A DNA stretch of 64,000 nucleotides from Myxococcales bacterium (GTDB taxonomy: Bacteria > Myxococcota_A > Polyangia > Haliangiales > Haliangiaceae): assembly GCA_028287115.1 (NCBI GenBank), contig JAQBQF010000338.1, forward strand, positions 1 to 64,000, read 5' to 3'. The notes below the pieces were generated by a model that was given only the letters and a program-made list of their open reading frames with translations, was not told where the DNA came from and made no database searches. Shown here one piece after another: positions 27,882 through 35,130 of the stretch (its first letter is position 1; every line of letters starts with the position of its first letter). A program made the position numbers and the translations under genes.

Positions 27882-28060
27882 CGCTGAAGCCCCCCACGAG
27901 GGGACCTCGAGCAAGAGCTCGGCCAGCCGCGACTCGCTGGCGGCGCGCCCACTTGCGTGGCGATCGGGACAAATGGATACAGGGAACGACAAACCCCAGT
28001 AGCCAGCAGGTGGGGACAACGCGCGGCAGGTGCCGGTGTAACTACTTGCCCTACTTGCAG

Positions 28061-28089
28061 TTGCAGCCCGTCGTGGGCACCTCTACGCT
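28061..28089 (+). promoter_or_regulatory. Sigma-70-like promoter of the AhpD-like/selenoprotein operon
   Basis: TTGCAG (28061-28066) and TACGCT (28084-28089) are separated by exactly 17 bp, and the ATG at 28096 follows 6 nt later with no ribosome binding site. A leaderless transcript would begin at or near the start codon. The same element with the same spacing precedes the M16 protease operon. Confidence 0.5.
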
Positions 28090-28095
28090 TTCGTG

Positions 28096-28404
28096 ATGGG
28101 GGATAGCGACACGCTTCGGAGGGTCGTGATCGAGCGTGTGCTCGAAGGGCCCGGGAAGGCTGCACCGGAGCAGCGCCGCGCCGCGTTTGCAAACGAAGGC
28201 GTCGCACCGGCGGTGCGCACGCTGATCGACAAGGTCACGCACCACGCCTACAAGGTCACGGATGAAGACGTCGAGGCTGCGAAGGCGGCAGGCGTGACCG
28301 AAGACGAAATCTTCGAGCTCGCCGTGTGTGCGTCGCTCGGACAAGCGACGCGCCAGCTCGAGGCCGCGCTCGCAGCTCTCGATGCGGCGGTCGGAAACCG
28401 TTGA
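28096..28404 (+). CDS. AhpD-like (CMD fold) protein without CxxC
   Basis: This 102-residue protein (a GTG at 28093 directly precedes the ATG) has the helical pattern of carboxymuconolactone decarboxylase/AhpD-like proteins: VRTLIDKVTHHAYKVTDEDV, then a GVTEDEIFELAVCASLGQA helix pair. It lacks the CxxCxxxH redox motif, having only one Cys (AVCASLG). Its stop overlaps by one base the start of the selenoprotein gene (TGATG), so both are made from one mRNA. A non-catalytic partner subunit is one possibility. Confidence 0.65.
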   Translation: MGDSDTLRRVVIERVLEGPGKAAPEQRRAAFANEGVAPAVRTLIDKVTHHAYKVTDEDVEAAKAAGVTEDEIFELAVCASLGQATRQLEAALAALDAAVGNR

Positions 28405-28985
28405 TGCGTCTCGATCTCCTCGATCACGGGCACACGTTGCCGGCCAAGGCGCTGTTCGTGTTGATCCGACTCGTCTCGCGCCATCCCGCGCCCGACGTGA
28501 TCAAGACGCTCAAATATCGGCCGGAGTTCTTCGGCGATCCCATGAGCTCGTTGTTTCAAGAGATCATGCGCGGGCCGTCCGAGTGGTCGATCGGCGATCG
28601 CGAGCTGATGGCCGCTTTCGTATCGAAGACCAACGAATGCGAGTTTTGAACGAAAGCCCACGGCGCGGTCGCGTCGAAGGTAATGGGAGATGACAAGGTC
28701 GCGGCCGTGCTCGCGGATCTCGAGACCGCGCCGATCGCGGAGCCGCTGCGCGCAATGTTGCGGATGTTGCGCGGCGTCACGAAGGATCACGCGGCAGTGA
28801 GCGCAGAGGACATGAAGCGGGTACTCGCCGCGGGTGTGACGCCCGCGCAGATTCGAGACGCACTCGCGGTCGGCTTCGCGTTCAACGTGATCACGCGCCT
28901 GGCCGACACGTTCGCGTTCGAGATCCCGCCTGCAGCGGGCTTTGCCGCGAGCGCGAAGATGTTGCTCAGCCGCGGCTACAAGTAG
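28404..28985 (+). CDS. AhpD-like/CMD-family selenoprotein (in-frame UGA at codon 82)
   Basis: Conventional reading stops at UGA 28647-28649, giving an 81-residue fragment ending NECEF, and a second frame beginning at 28683 looks like a separate 100-residue protein. Reading through the UGA joins them in the same frame into a 193-residue AhpD-like domain, with C79-E-F-U82-T-K-A-H86. This is exactly the C-x-x-C-x-x-x-H peroxidase motif of AhpD with the second Cys replaced by the UGA. The block before it (RGPSEWSIGDRELMAAFVSK) is the conserved AhpD-like lead-in with its catalytic-type Glu. A SECIS-like hairpin follows. Alkylhydroperoxidase-type thiol peroxidase activity is likely. AhpD-like selenoproteins have been reported in other bacteria. 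A Cys-to-stop mutation is the alternative. Confidence 0.82.
28647..28680 (+). promoter_or_regulatory. Candidate bacterial SECIS element with its UGA codon
   Basis: Immediately after the UGA, 28661-28676 can fold as CGGCGC-[GGUC]-GCGUCG, a 6-bp stem with one G-U pair. An outer CC/GG pair (28658-28659 with 28679-28680) closes it across a small internal loop. The loop starts 17 nt after the UGA and carries GGUC, which resembles the GGUCU loop core recognised by SelB in Escherichia coli fdhF. Position and loop are as expected for a bacterial SECIS, which lies inside the coding region. Confidence 0.65.
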
Positions 28986-29188
28986 TGATCGCGCGTTGAA
29001 GATCGAGCCGAAGATTCCCGCCAGAATTCGCCGTACGGATTCTGCTTACTGCAGTGTCGCAGGCGTCGCAGGCGGTACGCGTCTGGTACGCGCTGTGTTG
29101 ATCGCTTCAACGCTCACGTGTAACTAGCTTCGCGTCACAGGATCGGCGAACCTAGAGTGTCGTCTTGATCCGGTGTGGGGCTAAGGGC

Positions 29189-30514
29189 ATGGCAGATACG
29201 TTGACGTTAGTGCCCGAGCGCAGTCGCGACGGACAAGTCGCCGTCGCTGCCGTGTTCGTGGTTCTCGATGCGCGCCGACCTCGCGCGAGCACGCGACATC
29301 TGTTGCGCGGCACCGAGCGCGCGTTGATCGGCCGCGGTCCCGAACAGGCCGCACAGCGCGACGCGAGCACCGTGCGGATCGATCTGCCCGATCGGCATCT
29401 CTCGATCGAGCATCTCGCGATCGAGCGCGCGCTCGGCGGCTGGACCGTGCGCGATCTCGGTTCGAAGAACGGCGTCGTGATCGGCGGCGAGCGGGTCTCG
29501 CAGCGCGTGCTGGAGGATGGTGATTGGATCGAGGTCGGCGAGACGTTCCTGCGGTTCCGGACGTTCAAGGTCCCCGCTTCGACGCTCGATGACCTCTCCG
29601 GTGGTCAGGCGATGTCGATCGTGCCGATGGTCGAGCAATCGCTGCGCCGCCTCGCGGACGCGGCGCCGAGCCCGGTGCCTGTCCTCCTGTTCGGCGAGAG
29701 CGGCGTCGGCAAGGAGGTCGCGGCACGGATGATCCACGAGCGATCGCAGCGGCCGGGTCCGTTCGTCGCGGTGAACTGCGCCGGGCTCGTCGAGACGCTC
29801 GCGGCGGCGACGCTGTTCGGTCATCGCCGTGGCGCGTACACCGGTGCGATCGACGACCGGCCCGGCGCGATTCGCGCGAGCGACCGCGGCACGTTGCTCC
29901 TCGATGAAGTTGCAGACCTGCCGCTCGCGACGCAAGGCACGCTGCTCCGCGTGCTGCAGGAGCGCGAGGTCGTGCCGGTCGGCGAGACCCGGCCCGTGCC
30001 GATCGATGTTCGATTCGTCGCCGCGACGCTGCGCGATCTCGAGCGCGAGGTCGAAGCAGGCCGGTTCCGGGTCGATCTCTACGCGCGGCTCGCGGGTTTG
30101 CGCGTGACGCTGTCACCGTTGCGCGAACGGGTCGAGGATCTCGGGACGCTGATCGCGCACTCGCTCGCGCGACACGCTCCGGATCGCGAGCTTGGCCTGT
30201 CACCGGCGGCCGCGTGGGCGCTGTGTCGTCATCGTTGGCCGCTCAACATTCGCGAGCTCGATCAGGCGATCGCGGCCGCGGTGGCCGTCGCGCACGGCGA
30301 CCGCGTTGGTCTCGAACATCTTCCCGAGCAAGTCGTCGGTGGCGCGCCGGCGGCGAGCGTCGAGGCCGCGCGTCGCGACGAGCTCCTCGCATTGCTTCGC
30401 GATCATCGCGGCAACCTCGCCGCGGTCGCGCGCGCACTCGGGACGTCGCGCGCGCAGGTTCATCGCCTGTTGCGCCGCTTCGAGCTCGATCCCGAAGCAT
30501 ATCGCCGGCCGTAG
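29189..30514 (+). CDS. FHA-domain sigma-54-dependent transcriptional activator
   Basis: The protein has 441 residues. An N-terminal FHA domain (IGRG, then RHLSIEH and DLGSKNGVVIG) binds phosphothreonine. The central AAA+ domain has Walker A GESGVGKE, the GAYTGA loop that contacts sigma-54, and Walker B TLLLDEVADL. The C-terminal Fis-type HTH (NLAAVARALGTSRAQVHRLL) binds enhancer DNA. It therefore links Ser/Thr kinase signalling to sigma-54 promoters. A TTG at 29165, 6 nt after TAGAGT (29153-29158), is an alternative leaderless start that would add eight residues. Confidence 0.93.
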   Translation: MADTLTLVPERSRDGQVAVAAVFVVLDARRPRASTRHLLRGTERALIGRGPEQAAQRDASTVRIDLPDRHLSIEHLAIERALGGWTVRDLGSKNGVVIGGERVSQRVLEDGDWIEVGETFLRFRTFKVPASTLDDLSGGQAMSIVPMVEQSLRRLADAAPSPVPVLLFGESGVGKEVAARMIHERSQRPGPFVAVNCAGLVETLAAATLFGHRRGAYTGAIDDRPGAIRASDRGTLLLDEVADLPLATQGTLLRVLQEREVVPVGETRPVPIDVRFVAATLRDLEREVEAGRFRVDLYARLAGLRVTLSPLRERVEDLGTLIAHSLARHAPDRELGLSPAAAWALCRHRWPLNIRELDQAIAAAVAVAHGDRVGLEHLPEQVVGGAPAASVEAARRDELLALLRDHRGNLAAVARALGTSRAQVHRLLRRFELDPEAYRRP

Positions 30515-30536
30515 CGCGGCGTCGCGATCTCGAGCG

Positions 30537-31304
30537 CTAGAGCTCTTCGATCACGAATCGGCCATTGCGCTGGCGGATCGTGAAGCGGCGGCCCGTCGCG
30601 CCGCGGTCGTCCCACGCGTTGCGCCCGAGCACCTCGACGCCACCGCGGGCGAACCCTCGGTATCCGGCCGTGTACTCGTTGGCCATCATGCGCGCCAAGA
30701 TCCGCTCGCGTGAGCCCATGATCCACAGGAACGGCGCGAGGAACAGCAACTGATACGCGCCCATCAGGCCGAGGATCGCGAAGCCGACCGCAACGACGCG
30801 TGCGATCTGCACCGAGACATCGGTCGCGCGCACGAAGTCCATCTTGCGCGATAGCAACGCGCGCAAGATGCGTCCACCGTCCATCGGCAGCGCCGGAATC
30901 AAGTTGAAGCCGGCGATGATCAGGTTCGTGTAGCCGATGTACGCGAACAGCGAGAGATGAGTGAGCGCGGCGAGGCCAAGCCCCGCACCGCCGAGCATCA
31001 GCGATACGGCGGGACCGGCCGCGGCAATGGCGAGCTCTTGATTGGCCGTGCGCGGCATCTGCACCATCTTTGCGGCGCCGCCGAAGAACGACAGCTCGAT
31101 CCCCGAGACCTGGACACCGAGCTTGCGCGCGACGAGCGCATGCCCGAGCTCGTGCAGCAGCACGGAGCCGAATGCGAGCAACACGACGAACACGCCCGGC
31201 AACCCGCCGAACGCGATGAATACGAAACCGAGTAACAGCAAGAAGCTCAGGTTGAGCTCGACCGGGAATCCGAAGGCAGTCCCTAGTCGGAAGGACTTCA
31301 GCAT
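30537..31304 (-). CDS. M50-family site-2-protease-like membrane metalloprotease
   Basis: The protein has 255 residues, mostly hydrophobic with about five transmembrane segments. The zinc motif HELGH is at 51-55, and the third ligand is Asp142 in NLIPALPMDGGR, both hallmarks of S2P enzymes that cut inside membranes. There is no PDZ or CBS domain. S2P enzymes typically release anti-sigma or signalling factors; the substrate here is unknown. A perfect TTGACA (31338-31333, minus strand) lies upstream, though the -10 is weak and the start codon would be within 5 nt of it. Confidence 0.9.
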   Translation of the reverse strand: MLKSFRLGTAFGFPVELNLSFLLLLGFVFIAFGGLPGVFVVLLAFGSVLLHELGHALVARKLGVQVSGIELSFFGGAAKMVQMPRTANQELAIAAAGPAVSLMLGGAGLGLAALTHLSLFAYIGYTNLIIAGFNLIPALPMDGGRILRALLSRKMDFVRATDVSVQIARVVAVGFAILGLMGAYQLLFLAPFLWIMGSRERILARMMANEYTAGYRGFARGGVEVLGRNAWDDRGATGRRFTIRQRNGRFVIEEL

Positions 31305-31404
31305 GCGTATAGCGTGTGCACTTCCGCTCGGTTGTCAATGCGCGCACTCGGCGCCATACCGTCGGAAATATTCCCGAAACGCCCCCCTAGATCGGCCAGG
31401 TCGT

Positions 31405-32160
31405 TCACGAAGCGCGATCGACGAGTTGGCCGATTCGCCTCGCGAGCTCGTCCCGGTCCTCAGGGGCGATCCACGGGATCGAGACGCGCGCGAGATCCGC
31501 TCCGTGACGATCGGCAAATCGCACGTAGTCGCCGACCACCGTGATCCCGAAGCGCGACGTCACGACGATCTGCTTGTCTCCGACGGTGATCCGGCCGTCG
31601 GCCTGGATCGACATCGCGAGCTGCGCGCGGTCGCGAAACAAGCGGCGCGCGTAGATCACGTACCGGTCGCCGTGATCCGCGAGCAGGATCTTGTCCAGGC
31701 CTCGCCCGATCTCGACCGCGCGCCTGATAGGGAGCGAGCCAGCGAACGCTGGCGAGCGGGGCCCTCCGTCGTCGCCCGCCCACTCATCCTGCTCGTCGAC
31801 GGCGAGGCGGAGCCGCTGGGCAAGCGCATCCAGCCGGCGCAGCGAGGCCAGGCCCTCTGGATCGAGGAGCGAGACCGGCTCGACCCCGAAAACGCGGCGC
31901 ATCGCGACGTCATCGGTTCCCGGGACCTCGACCCAGATCCCGAGGTCTTCCCGCGGCACATCTCGGGCGATCACGAGCTTGCCTGACAGCTTTACCGACG
32001 AGCGCTTCTTGTGGTCGACAAACGTCGCAAACCTGTCGGAGAGCTGCAGGCTGCGATTGGCGACAGTGAGCTTGAGCTGGCGTGGGCCCAGCTCGAGCCG
32101 GAGTAGCCCCTCGGCGGTCGGGGCTTCTAGCGCACTGCCCTCGTCCCCCCGATAGGCCAT
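31405..32160 (-). CDS. Protein of unknown function carrying an inserted palindromic repeat
   Basis: This 251-residue protein has no signal peptide or membrane segment. I recognise no family. It looks beta-rich, with many short strands ('RFGITVVGDYVRFADRHGADLARVSI' type) in the C-terminal part. Near its middle (31738-31753) lies a perfect inverted repeat within the coding frame (GGPRSPAFAGSLPIR). The ATG at 32160 follows AAGG. An ATG at 32211 is possible but would overlap the divergent ettA start. Confidence 0.5.
   Translation of the reverse strand: MAYRGDEGSALEAPTAEGLLRLELGPRQLKLTVANRSLQLSDRFATFVDHKKRSSVKLSGKLVIARDVPREDLGIWVEVPGTDDVAMRRVFGVEPVSLLDPEGLASLRRLDALAQRLRLAVDEQDEWAGDDGGPRSPAFAGSLPIRRAVEIGRGLDKILLADHGDRYVIYARRLFRDRAQLAMSIQADGRITVGDKQIVVTSRFGITVVGDYVRFADRHGADLARVSIPWIAPEDRDELARRIGQLVDRAS
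31738..31753. repeat. Intragenic palindrome GCCAGCGAACGCTGGC
   Basis: A perfect 7-2-7 inverted repeat inside the coding frame. With its flanks (GGGGCCC on one side, GGAGCGA on the other) it resembles, base for base over ~30 nt, the 39-nt unit repeated in the SpoIIE-phosphatase gene at 35658-35774, but in the opposite orientation relative to the gene. Confidence 0.75.
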
Positions 32161-32195
32161 GCCTTGCCAGGGTAGCCGACGCAGCCTCACACGGG

Positions 32196-32201
32196 TATAA
32201 C
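32196..32201 (+). promoter_or_regulatory. -10-like hexamer TATAAC for ettA
   Basis: TATAAC ends 8 nt before the ATG of ettA with no ribosome binding site between, again suggesting a leaderless mRNA. The -35 is not clear. Confidence 0.45.
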
Positions 32202-32209
32202 GCCCAGCC

Positions 32210-33889
32210 ATGACCGCCCAGTACACGTTTGTGATGAAGGATCTACGGAAGCTCGTGCCGCCCAAGCGCGAGATTCTGAAGGGGATCCATTTGTCGTTCT
32301 ATCCGGGCGCGAAGATCGGCGTGCTCGGAAACAACGGCGCCGGCAAGAGCACCCTGCTGCGGATCATGGCGGGCGAAGACAAAGAATTCCTCGGTGAGGC
32401 GTGGCCGGCGCCGGGGCTCAAGATCGGCTACCTGCCGCAGGAGCCGCACCTCGACGAGACCAAGGACGTCAAGGGCAACGTCGACGAGGGCGTCGCCGAG
32501 ACTCGCAAGCTGCTCGCGAGGTTCGAAGAAGTCTCGATGAAGCTCGGCGAGGACATGTCGCCGGCGAAGATGGAGAAGCTGCTCGAGGAGCAGGGCCGTC
32601 TTCAAGATCAGATCGAGGCGGCGAACGCGTGGGAGATCGACCACACGGTCGAGATGGCGATGGACGCCTTGCGCTGCCCGCCCGGTGACGCCGACGTCAC
32701 GAAGATCTCCGGTGGTGAGCGGCGCCGCGTCGCTCTGTGCCGGCTGCTCCTTAGCAAGCCCGACATGCTGCTCCTCGACGAGCCCACGAACCACCTCGAC
32801 GCCGAAAGTGTCGCGTGGCTCGAGCGGATGCTCGAAGAGTTCAAGGGCACGGTCGTCGCGATCACGCACGATCGTTACTTCCTCGACAATGTCGCGAAGT
32901 GGATCCTCGAGCTCGATCGCGGAGAGGGCCACCCGTTCGAAGGCAACTACTCGGGCTGGCTCGAGCTGAAGGCCAAGCGCATGAAGGACGAGGAGCGCCA
33001 GCAAGATGCGCGTGGCAAGATGCTCGCGCGCGAGCTCGAGTGGGTCCGGCTGTCCCCGAAAGCACGCCAGGCCAAGAGCAAGGCGCGGCTCGCTCGCTAC
33101 GAAGAGATGATGAACGAGGCGCAGAAAGAGCAGCGCGATGCATCGCTCGAGATCGTGATCCCACCGGGACCGCGGCTCGGTGGTGAGGTCGTGGCGTTCG
33201 AGGGCGTCTCGAAGTCGTTCGGCGACCGCATGCTGATCGACAACCTGACGTTCAAGCTGCCGCGCGGCGGCATCGTCGGCGTGATCGGTCCGATCGGCGC
33301 GGGCAAGACGACGATGTTCCGCATGATCATGGGCGTCGAGAAGCCCGATAAGGGCGTGATCAAGGTCGGCGATACCGTCAAGCTCGGCTATGTCGATCAG
33401 AGCCGCGACGCTCTCGATCCGGACAAGACGATCTACGACGAGATCAGCGAAGGCATCGAGACGATCTCGGTCGGCGAGCGCCAGATCAACTCGCGCTCGT
33501 ACGTGTCGAGCTTCAACTTCAAGGGCCAGGATCAGCAGAAGCGAGTCGGCATCCTGTCCGGTGGTGAGCGCAACCGCGTCCACCTCGCGAAGATGATCAA
33601 GCGGTCCGGAAATCTGTTGTTGCTCGACGAGCCCTCGAACGACCTGGACGTCGACACGTTGCGCGCGCTCGAAGACGGCCTCGAGAAGTTCCCGGGTTGC
33701 GCCGTCGTGATCAGCCACGATCGGTGGTTCCTCGATCGGATCGCGACGCACATCCTCGCGTTCGAAGGCGACTCACACGTCGAGTGGTTCGAAGGCAACT
33801 TCCAGGACTACGAAGCCGATCGGCATCGCCGGCTCGGCACCGACGCCGATCAGCCGCATCGCATCAAGTACAAGCCGCTGCGCGCGTAG
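32210..33889 (+). CDS. ettA: ABC-F ATPase, energy-dependent translational throttle EttA
   Basis: The protein has 559 residues with two ABC domains and no membrane segment, matching EttA over its whole length. Walker A motifs are GNNGAGKS (40-47) and GPIGAGKT (about 360-367); the Ile in the second replaces the usual Asn. Both signatures (SGGERRRVALCRLL and SGGERNRVHLAKMI) and Walker B motifs (LLLDEPTNHLD, LLLDEPSNDLD) are intact. EttA binds the ribosomal E site and gates the first steps of elongation according to the ATP/ADP ratio. Confidence 0.95.
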   Translation: MTAQYTFVMKDLRKLVPPKREILKGIHLSFYPGAKIGVLGNNGAGKSTLLRIMAGEDKEFLGEAWPAPGLKIGYLPQEPHLDETKDVKGNVDEGVAETRKLLARFEEVSMKLGEDMSPAKMEKLLEEQGRLQDQIEAANAWEIDHTVEMAMDALRCPPGDADVTKISGGERRRVALCRLLLSKPDMLLLDEPTNHLDAESVAWLERMLEEFKGTVVAITHDRYFLDNVAKWILELDRGEGHPFEGNYSGWLELKAKRMKDEERQQDARGKMLARELEWVRLSPKARQAKSKARLARYEEMMNEAQKEQRDASLEIVIPPGPRLGGEVVAFEGVSKSFGDRMLIDNLTFKLPRGGIVGVIGPIGAGKTTMFRMIMGVEKPDKGVIKVGDTVKLGYVDQSRDALDPDKTIYDEISEGIETISVGERQINSRSYVSSFNFKGQDQQKRVGILSGGERNRVHLAKMIKRSGNLLLLDEPSNDLDVDTLRALEDGLEKFPGCAVVISHDRWFLDRIATHILAFEGDSHVEWFEGNFQDYEADRHRRLGTDADQPHRIKYKPLRA

Positions 33890-33960
33890 CTCGACGGGGA
33901 CTTGCGTGTAACAAACTGAAACGCGCGAGTTCATACTCACTTCACGTTCCGGGGAGCAAC

Positions 33961-34227
33961 GTGCTGACCCGTGCAGTTGTATCAGGCAGAATGCCGCGAC
34001 GGGCTTCGTACGCGATGACGAAACTGGGACGTCGCTATGCGACTCGCACGGCCCATCTCGCGACGGTGCCGCCCGATGTTCTCCGGACGGTCCACGAGGT
34101 CGAACGCGAGCACGCCACCCGGGTGCTCGAGATCTGCGGCGGCAACCGCGCAAGAACTGCGCACATCCTCGGCATCGATCGCAAGACGCTGATGCGCAAG
34201 CTGCGCCGCTGGGGCATCCAAGACTGA
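33961..34227 (+). CDS. Small Fis-type helix-turn-helix protein
   Basis: This 88-residue protein is essentially a Fis/NtrC C-terminal DNA-binding domain on its own: VEREHATRVLEICGGN, then the HTH RARTAHILGIDRKTLMRKLR. The GTG at 33961 is preceded by GGGGAG with 4 nt spacing. It may be a free DNA-binding protein or the remnant of a response regulator. It lies 71 bp after ettA. No terminator was seen between. Confidence 0.7.
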   Translation: MLTRAVVSGRMPRRASYAMTKLGRRYATRTAHLATVPPDVLRTVHEVEREHATRVLEICGGNRARTAHILGIDRKTLMRKLRRWGIQD

Positions 34228-34350
34228 CCGGCAAGGCATCGAATTCCGGTAGCCGGAGCCGCTTCTTCGCTGTCGGATCTTAGCGTCCTTCCCGCCTTTG
34301 CGGCCAATCGGGCGCCTCCGCGTCTGTGGCGAAGGCGAATTCTGCGAAGA

Positions 34351-35130
34351 CTAAGGACGAGGCGTCGGCGGCTTGTGCCCGTGGTCGTGATGGTGCGGCT
34401 GATGCGGATGCAGCCGGACGTCCGCGACGAGCGGCCGGTGATCGCTCGCACGCCGCGCGAGCTCGCTCTCGCACCGCGCTAGCTTCACGAAGTCGACGGC
34501 GCCGCGGACGAAGATCGCATCGAGCGGACGCATCGGACCCCAAGCGGGGAACGTCAGTGGGCGTCTTTCGATGCCGCGAAACCCCGCGGGCTGGAGCAGC
34601 GTGCCGAGCCGCCCGTAGACATCGTTGAGATCGCCGCCGACGAGCACCGGGGTGTCGTGGTGCAGCGACGAGAACGGGTGGTAGTCGAGGAATTTCTGGA
34701 GCTGGATCTTGCGCTCGAAGCGCGCGAGACCGAGGTGCATGTTGAACACGTGCACGGTGCGATCGATGCCGTCGTGGCGAACGCGGAGCACACCGTGAAG
34801 CACGCTGCGCTTCTTCTTGAACCGGATCGAGACATCGACGTTCGTGCTCTCGACGAGCGGATACCGACTGAGGATCGCGTTGCCGTAATGACCGCCGCCG
34901 CGGACATCGACGTTCGGAAACCACGTCCGATAGCGCATCCCGACGAGATCGCCGAGCAACTCGAACTGGCTGTCGTGATTGCTGCGCGCGACGCCGGCAT
35001 CGACTTCTTGCAGCAACAACACGTCGGCGTCGAGCTTGCGAATCACCTCGGCGATACGCTCGGGTTGGTAGCGGCGGTCGACGCCGCCGATACACTTGTG
35101 GATGTTGTAGCTAAGGACGCGCAGCCTCAA
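34351..35130 (-). CDS. Endonuclease/exonuclease/phosphatase-family protein
   Basis: The protein has 259 residues. EEP motifs are in order: YNIHK, LLLQEVD, NMHLGL, GGDLNDVYG, PLDAIF and SDHRPL. The His-rich tail (PHQPHHHDHGH) may bind metal but is not part of the fold. The family includes phosphodiesterases and phosphatases acting on nucleic acids or lipids; this one resembles the YbhP type next to cardiolipin-synthase genes. I place the start at the TTG overlapping the upstream stop (TTGA) because the family alignment begins there; a GTG at 35181 is possible. Confidence 0.85.
   Translation of the reverse strand: MRLRVLSYNIHKCIGGVDRRYQPERIAEVIRKLDADVLLLQEVDAGVARSNHDSQFELLGDLVGMRYRTWFPNVDVRGGGHYGNAILSRYPLVESTNVDVSIRFKKKRSVLHGVLRVRHDGIDRTVHVFNMHLGLARFERKIQLQKFLDYHPFSSLHHDTPVLVGGDLNDVYGRLGTLLQPAGFRGIERRPLTFPAWGPMRPLDAIFVRGAVDFVKLARCESELARRASDHRPLVADVRLHPHQPHHHDHGHKPPTPRP

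Noticed and set aside
28683..28985. Separate small AhpD-like gene starting at an ATG
   Set aside because: The ATG lies inside a continuous domain that begins before the UGA, in the same frame; there is no good ribosome binding site. I treat it as the C-terminal half of the selenoprotein.
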